DNA from: BOG-1112 sp964635325
Lineage (GTDB): Bacteria; Bdellovibrionota_B; Oligoflexia; Oligoflexales; Bog-1112
Length of the DNA stretch: 36,528 nucleotides
NCBI GenBank assembly: GCA_964635325.1
Contig: CAZWOL010000029.1
Coordinates: 1-36,528, forward strand
Reading direction: 5' to 3'
A model generated the notes under the pieces. That model did no database searches and was not told where the DNA came from. It saw only the letters and a list, made by a program, of their open reading frames with translations. Each line of letters begins with the position of its first letter. Positions within the stretch are counted from its first letter, which is position 1. Below, one piece after another: positions 24,501 to 32,406 of this stretch. Both the position numbers and the translations under genes were made by a program.

Positions 24501-24732
24501 CTTACGTAAAGATAGTGGTTTGCTGGTATCAGATCGCATTCAACTGCAAATCATAGCGTCTCCCGCTCTTGCTAAGAGTATAGAGGCGCACAGAGATTAT
24601 ATTCTCGGTGAAACATTAGGCAAGACTTTGGATATTTTGCCAAATGGTGGAGAGTGTACTCTGAGGTTTGTAGAGAGTTACCAGATTGACGAAAGCACCT
24701 GTATAATTGCATTAGATGTTCAAAAACACTAA
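21529..24732 (+). CDS. ileS: Isoleucyl-tRNA synthetase, type 2 (eukaryote-like)
   Basis: This 1067-residue class I synthetase has HIGH as HYGH at residues 53-56 in DGPPFANGLPHYGH and the second signature as KMSKR at 595-599 (GKKMSKRHRNY). A CP1 editing domain with TTTPWTLPSNLA near 225 and WGTPLPVW are also present. The YYDGPPFANGLPHYGH form, KMSKR and lack of the C-terminal zinc finger of ordinary bacterial IleRS mark it as the type 2 (IleS2) clade. That clade includes the eukaryotic cytosolic enzymes and mupirocin-insensitive bacterial enzymes. AGAGAGG upstream of the ATG supports the start. A TATAAA at 21462-21467 is a possible -10. The 3' end lies 14 bases from the next gene. Confidence 0.95.
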   Translation: MKPVGDIAFPVMEENVLNFWQDKQIFQEQDAQRKNAEEFSYYDGPPFANGLPHYGHLLANTIKDAVPRYWIMKGFKIVRRFGWDCHGLPVEFEIEKREQLKGRPDILKMGVSKFNETCRESVLHYTAEWQKTITRLGRWVDWDNQYRTMDRNFMESVWWVFSQLHERGLIYKDFKVVPYSPRTTSVVSNFEANQNYKTVSDPSIFVKFKLKNSDEFVLVWTTTPWTLPSNLALAVGNEIEYIKIRDTQTQQNWILAKTTLANVYGKYSENEKPFEELETLSGADLVGQYYEPLFPYYKDHENAFQIFHAGYVSTTDGTGIVHQAPAYGEDDFYNCRAHHIKLVDPIDETGHFSDAIPELVGLYFKDADKVVAQMVKKNGSLVKLATFVHSYPFDERTDTPLMYRAVPSWYVAVEKFSDRLVANNQQINWVPNHIKDGRMGSWLNNARDWAISRSRFWGTPLPVWICDKNSTHTHVISSIAELESKVSKSVPDIHLHYVTELHFACSQCDGRMKNEGLVFDCWFESGSMPYAQLHYPFEDKERFAKIFPADFVAEGVDQTRGWFYTLNVLSTALFDKPAFKNVIVNGVILDESGKKMSKRHRNYTPPDDLIAKYGADSVRLYMLNSPLLRAEDLIFVDQGVKDVTRLILLPLWNALSFLTTYAAADAWTPHMELAQGHARYLQSLALDEMDQWILSRLNSVIASIEKHMSEYKLYLVVPVLVEFIDELTNWYIRLSRRRFWGSSEGTQGISAEQQAAFSTLYYVLLTFSKILAPFAPFLPEKLYAELTGSLEGLPKSVHLCEMPSVDQTLSNPDLEHRMGLLQIIVSNGRALRQKHKLKVRQVLPSLTVISRKKEDEAFIQAGLSILQSELNVKAVHFTTDETSHVRLSLKPNLRTLGARLGSKLRDLTQHLAAANQAQSSVVKIVNSVEENGSVEILGHVLTMEDFLIDRQPLDEGLIASEKGLTIFLDTKLTPELVAEGHARELVNRIQNLRKDSGLLVSDRIQLQIIASPALAKSIEAHRDYILGETLGKTLDILPNGGECTLRFVESYQIDESTCIIALDVQKH

Positions 24733-24746
24733 ATGCGGATGGTAAA

Positions 24747-25787
24747 TTGCGCCGATGTATTCGTTTTGGATTGATTAGCATTCTGTGCATCTCCTTGCAG
24801 GGATGCTATCTTCTAAAAAATGCCTACTACCTCACGGATCTCTACAGTTCACGTCGTAAAATTCAGGAGCTGCTGCAGGATCCTGCAACAGCTCCTGAGC
24901 TTCATTCAAAATTACTATTGGTCGAGGATATTTTAGCGTTTGCTAAATCTGAGGGGCTTAATACAGAGAACAAATATCGCGAATACATTGATGTTGGGGA
25001 TCGGCCCATTAGTTATCTTGTTGAGGCTGCAGAGGTTGATCAACTTAAGCAGGTGACTTGGTGGTTTCCCATTGTTGGAGAAGTTCCTTATCTAGGGTTT
25101 ATGGAAAAAAAGGAACGTGATGAAAAAGCTCGTGCTCTAAAACTTAAAGGTTATGATGTGTATGAGACTGAGGCCGAGGCTTTTTCCGGTCTTGGTTGGC
25201 TTCCAGATCCTATTCTCAGTTCCTATCTTAATAATAGTGCCGCCTCTTTAGCCAACCTTCTTTTCCATGAGCTCACTCATGCCACACTCTGGGTACCAGG
25301 TAGCGTCGAATTTAATGAAAATCTTGCCAGCTTTGTCGGGGACGTTTTGACAATCCGTTATTTGCAGAGTAAAAAGCAAATGACAGAATTAAATCACTTT
25401 TTCTTACGAAAATCCGATCGCGAAAAATTTAGCATCTGGCTGAATGCGCTTCGGGAGTCTTTGGCAAGTCTCTATCAGAATACGGAGAAACATGCACGGG
25501 CTGAGCTTTTGGTGAGAAAAAAGGAGATTTTTGCAACGTATCTGGGGCCGAAGCGTGCAAAATTTTCAACGGCTGACTATATTGGCAAAGACGAGTGGAA
25601 CAATGCAGTTGTCCTTGCAACATCTTTGTATGTAGCAAAGACGGAGTCATTTGCAAAAGCCCTGGCCTGTGTGGGAGATCTTCAAATGGGGCAATTTCTA
25701 TTGAGAATTAAAGATTCGAATAAAAAATACAATGATCCCTTCAAGGCTCTCGACCAACTCTGTCCTATATCTGAAGGAAAACTGTGA
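24747..25787 (+). CDS. Lipoprotein zinc peptidase of the predicted aminopeptidase family (COG4324-like)
   Basis: This 346-residue protein has a lipobox LQGC with C20 as the acylated residue, preceded by a basic and hydrophobic signal, so it is a membrane-anchored lipoprotein. A metalloprotease motif H174-E-L-T-H178 is followed by NENLASFVGD with E191 as probable third zinc ligand. The order of conserved blocks (CYLL near the start, YREYIDVGDRP, WWFPIVGEVPYLGF, GYDVY, SGLGWLPDPIL, FHELTHAT) matches the poorly characterised 'putative aminopeptidase' family. The name of that family is not evidence of an exopeptidase activity. The start is a TTG, as no in-frame ATG gives a signal peptide. It overlaps mgtE by one base. 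Confidence 0.8.
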   Translation: MRRCIRFGLISILCISLQGCYLLKNAYYLTDLYSSRRKIQELLQDPATAPELHSKLLLVEDILAFAKSEGLNTENKYREYIDVGDRPISYLVEAAEVDQLKQVTWWFPIVGEVPYLGFMEKKERDEKARALKLKGYDVYETEAEAFSGLGWLPDPILSSYLNNSAASLANLLFHELTHATLWVPGSVEFNENLASFVGDVLTIRYLQSKKQMTELNHFFLRKSDREKFSIWLNALRESLASLYQNTEKHARAELLVRKKEIFATYLGPKRAKFSTADYIGKDEWNNAVVLATSLYVAKTESFAKALACVGDLQMGQFLLRIKDSNKKYNDPFKALDQLCPISEGKL

Positions 25788-27160
25788 TGCAGGAACCGAG
25801 TGCCATCTTGACCCCAGTCATAGTTGCGGACTTGATCGAGTCTCGGGAATTTAAAAAACTGCGAGCGTTGCTCAAAGAAATGGATGATGCCGATGTGGCA
25901 GAGTTGCTCTCTCAGTTAGACATAGCAGAATGTGTAGCTTCGTTGCGTTTTGTAGCAAGGGATCGTCGTCCGATACTTTTTTCAGAAATGGAAATTGAGA
26001 GACAGCAGGAGCTAATTGAAGAGCTTCCTGATGTGATGAGTTCGTCTCTTTTGAATGAAATGGAGCCAGACGATCGCACTAAGCTTTTCGAAAGCCTACC
26101 GCAAGACATCTGTGATGTTCTACTGCAGAAGTTGGATCCAGAAGAACGTGCTATTGCAAATCAATTGCTAAGCTATCCTGAAGATTCTGTCGGAAGGTTG
26201 ATGACTCCGGATTTTCTTGCTCTAAATGAGCGTATGGATGTTTTGTCAGCTTTGAAGTCTATTCATTGGAGCCGAGCCCTTCCCGAAGATTTTTTACATT
26301 ATCTTTTTGTTACAGATGAAGACGGCAAGTTAAAAGGTGAGGCGAGTCTTGCTTCGTTAGTGGTCTGTGATCCTCCGAGTACCTTAATTCGTGAGATGAT
26401 GAAACGAAGCCATGTCTCCTTGAGCCCGTATGATCCTCGTCAACGTGCAGTTGAGCTTTTTCGTAAATACGATCATCATTACATCCCGGTTGTAGATCAG
26501 GACAATAAAATCATTGGTATAGTAACTGCCGATGATGTGTTTGAGGTTGCTGAAGAAGAAGCCACCGAAGATATCCAACAATTCGGGGGGCATGGTGCAT
26601 TGGAAGACTCATATTTTCAGACTCCACTTTTAACGATGCTTAAGAAGCGTGCTGGCGCTCTTGCTATTCTTTTTGTCAGTGGTTTTCTAACTTCAGAGGC
26701 TTTGCGAATTTATCATGACACCTTGGCACAGTGGACATTTCTCACGTTCTTTATACCTTTGATCATTGCCTCAGGTGGGAATTCTGGAACGCAAGCTGCT
26801 TCACTGATCATACGAGGCCTTGCCATCAATGAGTTTAGTCTGCGTGACTCAGGAAAGATACTGTGCAAAGAAATTGTTATAGGTATCATTCTCGGGCTCA
26901 TTCTTGCGTCTTTGTGGTGCATTCGTGCGTATGTAATGAATATGAGTGTTCCACAGACCTTGATAGTTGGTATTTCCATTGTGTGCATTGTGTTATTTGG
27001 GGTGATCGCAGGTTCGATGCTTCCATTCTTTTTTAGTGCAATCCGTCTTGATCCTGCAGTGGTTTCGTCTCCATTTATTTCAACGCTCGTCGATGTCACG
27101 GGTATTCTGATTTTTATCAATGTTGCTATCTGGATCTTTCGTTGTTTTGGGGTTGTGTAG
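25787..27160 (+). CDS. mgtE: Magnesium transporter MgtE
   Basis: This 457-residue protein shows the MgtE order. It has an N-terminal acidic superhelical domain (about 1-125), two CBS domains (about 135-255, with HHYIPVVDQDNKIIGIVTADD) and a plug helix (QFGGHGALEDSYF). Five membrane helices from about 285 to the end carry the pore signature GGNSGTQAASLIIRG at 330-344. MgtE is a Mg2+-gated channel: Mg2+ bound to the cytosolic domains closes it. The ATG at 25787 has AAGGAA 7 bases upstream; a GTG one codon earlier is in frame but too close. Its start shares one base with the preceding stop, so the two are translationally coupled. The 3' end overlaps the next gene by about 41 bases. Confidence 0.93.
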   Translation: MQEPSAILTPVIVADLIESREFKKLRALLKEMDDADVAELLSQLDIAECVASLRFVARDRRPILFSEMEIERQQELIEELPDVMSSSLLNEMEPDDRTKLFESLPQDICDVLLQKLDPEERAIANQLLSYPEDSVGRLMTPDFLALNERMDVLSALKSIHWSRALPEDFLHYLFVTDEDGKLKGEASLASLVVCDPPSTLIREMMKRSHVSLSPYDPRQRAVELFRKYDHHYIPVVDQDNKIIGIVTADDVFEVAEEEATEDIQQFGGHGALEDSYFQTPLLTMLKKRAGALAILFVSGFLTSEALRIYHDTLAQWTFLTFFIPLIIASGGNSGTQAASLIIRGLAINEFSLRDSGKILCKEIVIGIILGLILASLWCIRAYVMNMSVPQTLIVGISIVCIVLFGVIAGSMLPFFFSAIRLDPAVVSSPFISTLVDVTGILIFINVAIWIFRCFGVV

Positions 27161-27863
27161 CGTGTGGATTGATGAGCGAGTTGTTCAAAATTGCCAAGAA
27201 TCTGTGCATTCTTGGATTTGGATACCAGAGACTGTTTGTGTAGTTTTGGGAAATGCAAATCAAGCTCATGTTGAATGTCATCTAGATGCCTGTCAGAGAG
27301 ATAAGATTCCTGTTCTTAAGAGAGCCGGAGGTGGGGGAACTGTTGTTCTGCATCCTGGATGTCTAATCATAAGTTTGGGCGTATGGGTCAATCACTACTA
27401 TCGGAACCAAGAGTTCTTTCATTCGATAAATTCAGCAGTCATTGAATGCTTGCAAAAACATAGCTCTGATTCACAAATCTTTTCTCAAAATGGCTTGAGT
27501 GACATAACTTTGAATGGACGCAAAGTTGCAGGGACCTCTCTTTTTCGTAGTCGAAATTTTCTTCTCTACCAAGCTTCACTTTTGGTGGATCTGAATTTAC
27601 CACTGATCGAACGTTATTTAGCACATCCCAGTCGCGAACCAGAGTATCGACAAGGGAAATCTCATCGTGATTTCCTCACTTCTTGGAGTGAGCATGTTTC
27701 CCATGTTGGTATTAGCCAACTCCAATTGAGCATGGAAAGCCACTTTTCTCAAAAGATCAAAGTTCTTTTAAAAGATGAAATTCGTGATCCGGACCCAGCT
27801 CAAGTTGACTATCTACTCCACCGTTTTTCCAGCGATTCTTCCAAATCATCGGTTTTTCTTTAA
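27120..27863 (+). CDS. Lipoate-protein ligase A-like protein
   Basis: This 247-residue protein is a member of the biotin/lipoate ligase fold family. The N-terminus (LLSGSFVVLGLCSVWIDE) lines up with LLISDSYDPWFNLAVEE of E. coli LplA. RAGGGGTVVLHPGC matches RRSSGGGAVFHDLGN. SDITLNGRKVAGTSLFR carries the catalytic-type Lys of the G-x-K-v-x-G motif, and LLVDLNLPLIERYLAHPSR follows. It is shorter than E. coli LplA (338) and lacks the small C-terminal domain. It could be a lipoyl or octanoyl transferase of the LipM/LipL kind, or need a separate partner. The ATG lies inside mgtE; a GTG at 27162, just after the mgtE stop, is an alternative but would remove part of the conserved N-terminus. Confidence 0.72.
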   Translation: MLLSGSFVVLGLCSVWIDERVVQNCQESVHSWIWIPETVCVVLGNANQAHVECHLDACQRDKIPVLKRAGGGGTVVLHPGCLIISLGVWVNHYYRNQEFFHSINSAVIECLQKHSSDSQIFSQNGLSDITLNGRKVAGTSLFRSRNFLLYQASLLVDLNLPLIERYLAHPSREPEYRQGKSHRDFLTSWSEHVSHVGISQLQLSMESHFSQKIKVLLKDEIRDPDPAQVDYLLHRFSSDSSKSSVFL

Positions 27864-27919
27864 TTTAAAAACTACAATAGCCGATGACCATCTAGTTCAA
27901 TTGCTAGGATGGACTTATT

Positions 27920-30808
27920 ATGTCGAATCAGAAAATATCTTTATTCCTTTTGATCTGTGGCCTTGTTTGCTCTTGTAATAGTGGAAAATCAGGTAGGAGA
28001 GGGTCCTCTAGCAAGCGCCTGCTTGGCATCAAAGCATCTAGCCCAAGTGCCCTCGTGCCTTCGGCTAGTAAGCCGTTAGGTTTGATTACAGAAGATGAGT
28101 CTCCTTATGAAGATTTTAATAAAGTATTTAGTGATGTGACAGACCGTTTTATGATTTCAGATCGTGGAGATGTGTTTTACGATCATAAAAACGCTAGCGG
28201 GCAATGGGTCTTTGAAGATAGCGGAAAAAATCTTGATGCAATTGATTCTAATGCGAATGCAATTGATGTTAATAAGAGTATCGATAGTTTGAGTTCCAAT
28301 CTTGTGATTCCTGGGGGGAGTGGTTTTAAGCAGTTTCAACCATTTCGTTTCAAGAGCGGTAAGTTGGGGATGGTGCTCATCGATTCGCAGAATAATTTGA
28401 TCGTTGTCAAACAATCTCAGTCTGAAAAATTCACAACATCGGATCTAAAAAATGGCACCATTATCGATAAATCAAATTACGTAAGTGTCGATGCTAAAGC
28501 AGATGGAACGATTAGCTTTATTTTTGGAAAATCAGATGGAACAACCCAAGTTTTGGCGCAGCGAAAAATTTTGACAGAAGATCCCCTCACTTTATCTGCA
28601 CCCACACCCTATCTTTCCGTAACCGATATAGACTCTCACTCTAAAATGTTGAGTGATACAACGACCTCTATAAAGAACCAGGGAATACTCATAGTCAGCG
28701 CAAAAAATTCGGACTTGCTAACACTTCATGCGATCAATGCTTTGGATAAAAAAGATCAGGCAGCTGCTGCTGCGAATACTTCTTCGCAATCCAAATCATT
28801 AGGATTAGCAGGCGTGGATGACTACAGTGCAGCTGGTTCTGGTGTGGCAGATGTCTTTGCGAAAGATGATCCAAATCATAATTCAGCAAGTAATTTATGT
28901 CGCAAGATAGTGACGGGTGTAACTGTCGGGGGGGCCTTGGTGGCGACGGGACCTGTGGGAGGTACTCTTTTGCTTGGTTCTGCGGCTGTCGTTACAGATG
29001 AATCTAACGCTGCAGATGCTTCGACAAGTGCAGCTGCAGATGCTCCACTAACTCTTGCGGATGTCTTGTATGTTGATCCTGCAGATAGTGTCCTTTCTTC
29101 TGCTGATTATACTCTTTTGTCAGATTCAGATGCGGCAACGAAGGTTATTTTGTCGGATGCTAAAAATGCGTGTCAGGCAACACAAAGCGGGTTGCTGTGT
29201 TATGCGCTTGAGCAGAGTCCAAGTGGATTTTATCTTAAAAAAACAACAGGCCCATTGGACTCGCTTAAACAGTATGCAGCAACGGATATTGCATTGCCTG
29301 CAGAAATAACGCTCTCTTTGACCTATCTTCCCTCGGGGGCAAAGCTGCGATTAATAAAGAAAGATTCTACCAATGTATATTCTATTAAAGATGAAGTGAT
29401 ATCGGACACAAGTTCAACTCAAACAATTCAGGAACCTGACCAGCTAGACATGCCAGTGCTCTACGCAGATGAGGCGGATGATGGCTTGCAAAAAAATCAA
29501 TATACGAAAATTTCACCTTCGGTATTTGATAGTGCAAATGAAGCTTGTCAAAATAGTTCTGCCGAAACAGGGGCGATTTGTACAGCGGTGCAATATAGCG
29601 AAGACTTCTATTTGAAAAATTCAGCAGCATTCAATAGTTCTGTTGCTGGTTTTGGGCTAGGTGGAACCGATGTCGTTCTGCATGGGCAGAGCTTGTATGC
29701 GTTGGATTTGCCAGCGACACCTGTGCTTCGATTTATCAACGATAAAGATGAAAATAATGCCGATATCGAGGACCCTCGCATTTATAGAGGGATGACATTG
29801 CGAGATGTCTATGACAAGGTTTCCAAAATAGACCCTGATTCGACAGATCCAGCGACAGAAGCAAAACTAAATTCCATCATCGCTCGCATACGTCCTTCAG
29901 ACCTCTGGCTACTGACGATGCTGATGGATGCTGATACCAAAGCTGCTTATGAGGCCCAAATTGGTGCAATGGGCTCAATAGGACTCTTTGGAGCGACAAA
30001 ACTCAAAAATGCTTTCGTTGGCTTACATACATTTGTACCGAAGCTAGCAGGTAGACTGCTTGTGAAGATGACTCCATCGTTCATTGGCAAAGGTCTTCAA
30101 AAAATTAGCCCAATCAAAAATAGCGTTATCAAAGCGAAAGAATGGGTTGCAAAAAAACGAGCATCGATCCGAGCAAAGGTTGCGAATAGTTCCGTAGGAA
30201 AATTTGCTAGCAAAACGAAAAAACTTTATTTGTCAAAGACCGTGAAAGGTCGTGTTCTGCGAGTTGCAGGCAAAGCTACTGGCACTGGGGTCGCTGCTGT
30301 TGGTGCTGGTATGCTTATGCAATGTGATAACGGAAGTTGCGATACTGCAGCTGGTGCTGGAGATGCTGTAACGTCTGTAGCAACAGATATACCCCTTTCT
30401 GGTTTGTCAGGTGTTAAAGGAATCAGTGATGGTGTTGCTGGTCCTCTTTGTGCTGGGGATTTTCAAACCTTTGGAAAAAATGCGTGGAAAATCGCCTTGG
30501 GTATAGTTACAGGTACAGCTAGTATGCTCAAAGCTGCTGGAAATGCTCTCTGCAAATATTCGTCCATGGCAGTAGAAGCAGCTGGCGCTCAAAAAGAGGA
30601 CACTCGGATCAGTTGTCAGGTTATAGGTGGTCTTGCAACAGGTGCTGCAACGTTTATAGATAGTGCAGGTAATCTCGCAAATATTGGGGTGGATGCTGCG
30701 ACATGTGCTGCTCAGGGTTCTGCCAACTGTGGTGAAAATGCTAAAAAAGCAGCAGAAAAAGTTTTGGATTCGGCTGCAGGGTCGCTCCAGTCGATCTTCG
30801 CTAACTAA
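27920..30808 (+). CDS. Large lipoprotein of unknown function with a duplicated two-Cys module
   Basis: This 962-residue protein has a signal peptide with a lipobox-like VCSC (residues 16-19), then a Ser/Gly/Arg linker. The N-terminal ~290 residues look beta-rich and hydrophilic. About 320-370 is Gly/Ala/Thr-rich with a hydrophobic stretch. Two related modules follow: 382-441 (VLYVDPAD..., C418, C427, GFYLKK) and 513-567 (VLYADEAD..., C543, C554, DFYLKN). A strongly basic region lies around 700-790 (KKRASIRAKVANSS and similar). The end (790-962) alternates Gly/Ala-rich hydrophobic segments with Cys-containing loops (CDNGSCDTAAG). I do not recognise the family. AGGA about 10 bases before the ATG supports the start. 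Its stop shares bases with the stop of the convergent gene (30805-30808). Confidence 0.65.
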   Translation: MSNQKISLFLLICGLVCSCNSGKSGRRGSSSKRLLGIKASSPSALVPSASKPLGLITEDESPYEDFNKVFSDVTDRFMISDRGDVFYDHKNASGQWVFEDSGKNLDAIDSNANAIDVNKSIDSLSSNLVIPGGSGFKQFQPFRFKSGKLGMVLIDSQNNLIVVKQSQSEKFTTSDLKNGTIIDKSNYVSVDAKADGTISFIFGKSDGTTQVLAQRKILTEDPLTLSAPTPYLSVTDIDSHSKMLSDTTTSIKNQGILIVSAKNSDLLTLHAINALDKKDQAAAAANTSSQSKSLGLAGVDDYSAAGSGVADVFAKDDPNHNSASNLCRKIVTGVTVGGALVATGPVGGTLLLGSAAVVTDESNAADASTSAAADAPLTLADVLYVDPADSVLSSADYTLLSDSDAATKVILSDAKNACQATQSGLLCYALEQSPSGFYLKKTTGPLDSLKQYAATDIALPAEITLSLTYLPSGAKLRLIKKDSTNVYSIKDEVISDTSSTQTIQEPDQLDMPVLYADEADDGLQKNQYTKISPSVFDSANEACQNSSAETGAICTAVQYSEDFYLKNSAAFNSSVAGFGLGGTDVVLHGQSLYALDLPATPVLRFINDKDENNADIEDPRIYRGMTLRDVYDKVSKIDPDSTDPATEAKLNSIIARIRPSDLWLLTMLMDADTKAAYEAQIGAMGSIGLFGATKLKNAFVGLHTFVPKLAGRLLVKMTPSFIGKGLQKISPIKNSVIKAKEWVAKKRASIRAKVANSSVGKFASKTKKLYLSKTVKGRVLRVAGKATGTGVAAVGAGMLMQCDNGSCDTAAGAGDAVTSVATDIPLSGLSGVKGISDGVAGPLCAGDFQTFGKNAWKIALGIVTGTASMLKAAGNALCKYSSMAVEAAGAQKEDTRISCQVIGGLATGAATFIDSAGNLANIGVDAATCAAQGSANCGENAKKAAEKVLDSAAGSLQSIFAN

Positions 30809-31656
30809 GCAACTCTTTTGTAAAGCGTAACAGTAAAAAACGGTAGGCTACATAGCAGCAATGCGGTGGCAGCTGAGCTCAGGATCTTCTGAAGCAAAAA
30901 TGGTGCGCTGAATGGAAAGCCAAGAAAGGGTTGTATCCAAACATCCCGGCTAAGTCCCATCCATTCGTCTAAGACCAGAAGCGTTCCTCCCGCTTCGATA
31001 ACCAGGCTCTCACAGAAAAATAAAATGGCTCCAAAGACCATCAAAGTAAAAGCAAGATTGAAACTGCTGCTTATCAATGGGTTAGCGTATTTCAAAAATA
31101 ACGAACGTGCCAAAGAGGAACGCAATCTTTGGCCTTCTGCTGCATAGAGTACAGGGGCCATAAGCGCGAAAAGGGACAGAATGCGAAAGGGTCCCCACAG
31201 ATAGCGTTCAAGTCCCATGATCAATATAAAGACAAGGAGTACAATGCCTTTTGGGAAAAGTTGTCTAAGCCCCCAAACGAATGCCTTAGACACTCGACCT
31301 ATGCGGCCGCTGTTTCGAAAATCCAAAACGAGGCGTACCAAGGTCATATAGCTTGCGAAGAAAATGACGGTCAGGGCAAGAGACGTTACAAAAAATGGAC
31401 TTAGAAACTCAGCAGCAAGCTCCAAGAAAGCTTGGTAGTGCGCCTTGGTTTGGCCATTGAGTAGCTGTGCGGTGAGAGACCTAAGTTGCACAAGTGGAGC
31501 CTTGCTCAGCTGGGCCAAGATCAGCTCGGATAAAATAAGGGGAAGAAAAAGTGTTACAGCGATAAAGGGCAGAACTTCCCGCCAGAGCGCTGCAAAGGTT
31601 TGATACGCCTCGCCACATATGCTAAATGTGGAAACCGTTCGTTGGTTGCTTTCCAT
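30805..31656 (-). CDS. Six-helix integral membrane protein of unknown function
   Basis: This 283-residue protein has about six hydrophobic helices (near 25-45, 88-112, 135-153, 157-172, 196-220 and 252-276). An amphipathic N-terminus (AYQTFAALWREVLPFIAV) and a basic loop (RNSGRIGRVSKAFVWGLRQLF) are also present. This pattern resembles the YciC/DUF975-like or glycerophosphodiester-phosphodiesterase membrane-domain families, where W/F-x-x-x-W-x-x-L-L-P motifs recur. The match is weak and no function follows from it. Its stop codon overlaps that of the preceding + gene (CTAA at 30805-30808), leaving no room for a terminator. It is divergent from queE across about 90 bases. Confidence 0.6.
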   Translation of the reverse strand: MESNQRTVSTFSICGEAYQTFAALWREVLPFIAVTLFLPLILSELILAQLSKAPLVQLRSLTAQLLNGQTKAHYQAFLELAAEFLSPFFVTSLALTVIFFASYMTLVRLVLDFRNSGRIGRVSKAFVWGLRQLFPKGIVLLVFILIMGLERYLWGPFRILSLFALMAPVLYAAEGQRLRSSLARSLFLKYANPLISSSFNLAFTLMVFGAILFFCESLVIEAGGTLLVLDEWMGLSRDVWIQPFLGFPFSAPFLLQKILSSAATALLLCSLPFFTVTLYKRVA

Positions 31657-31746
31657 CCTGTTGCTCCATTTTGCTACTTATTCCGGATCGATCGCACATT
31701 TGCCTATTCTACAGAAACTTAGCAATCGCAATCTTTGAGGCCATAC

Positions 31747-32391
31747 ATGAGCGAACTTATTGTTACCGAGATATTTTATAGTGTCCAAGGCGAATCGTCT
31801 TGGGCTGGGATGCCGTGTGCGTTTGTTAGGCTAACGGGTTGTCCGCTGCGTTGCCGTTGGTGTGATACGGTCTATGGTTTTCATGGCGGTAAAAAACAAA
31901 GCATAGACTTCGTGCTCGAAACTCTAGCGACATACCCTACACGTCTTGTGGAGGTGACGGGTGGTGAGCCACTCGCTCAGGCTGCTGCAGTCCCACTGAT
32001 GCAGCGTTTGATCGATGAGGGGTATACGGTCTTATTGGAGACGAGCGGAAGTCAGTCGCTTGCCGAAGTTCCCAAAGATGTTCGTATCATCATGGATCTG
32101 AAGTGTCCGGGAAGTGGTATGGATAGCAAAAATCTTTGGTCGAATTTGGACCTGCTCAAAAGTACAGATGAAATTAAATTTGTAGTCGCTAGTCGCGAAG
32201 ATTTTGAGTGGGCTGTTCAAAAGATTAGAGAACATGATCTTGCAAAACGAGCGCATCTGCTGGTTTCGCCTGCCTGGGGATTGGTGAAGCCTCAGGACCT
32301 TGTAGCATGGCTGTTGGAGTCAGGTATTCCAGCGCGTTTGAACTTGCAATTGCATAAACTCATTTGGGGCCCCAAAAAGAAGGGCGTCTAG
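31747..32391 (+). CDS. queE: 7-carboxy-7-deazaguanine synthase (radical SAM)
   Basis: This 214-residue enzyme converts 6-carboxytetrahydropterin to 7-carboxy-7-deazaguanine, the ring-contraction step of the queuosine/preQ0 pathway. The radical SAM motif C32-x3-C36-x2-C39 (CPLRCRWCD) sits after EIFYSVQGESSWAGMPCAFVRL, the characteristic QueE N-terminus. TGGEPL and ETSGS are typical SAM-binding and substrate motifs, and the C-terminus closes with LNLQLHKLIWG. I chose the ATG at 31747, which has GAGG 6 bases upstream; a TTG four codons earlier overlaps that site. No other que genes lie in the window. It is 15 bases ahead of the aminotransferase gene, so they are probably co-transcribed with valS. 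Confidence 0.93.
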   Translation: MSELIVTEIFYSVQGESSWAGMPCAFVRLTGCPLRCRWCDTVYGFHGGKKQSIDFVLETLATYPTRLVEVTGGEPLAQAAAVPLMQRLIDEGYTVLLETSGSQSLAEVPKDVRIIMDLKCPGSGMDSKNLWSNLDLLKSTDEIKFVVASREDFEWAVQKIREHDLAKRAHLLVSPAWGLVKPQDLVAWLLESGIPARLNLQLHKLIWGPKKKGV

Positions 32392-32406
32392 TTTGGGAAT
32401 TTTGAG

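Noticed and set aside
31657..31746. A preQ1-type riboswitch ahead of queE
   Set aside because: The ~90-base spacer lacks the compact C-rich pseudoknot pattern, and no convincing aptamer stem is present.
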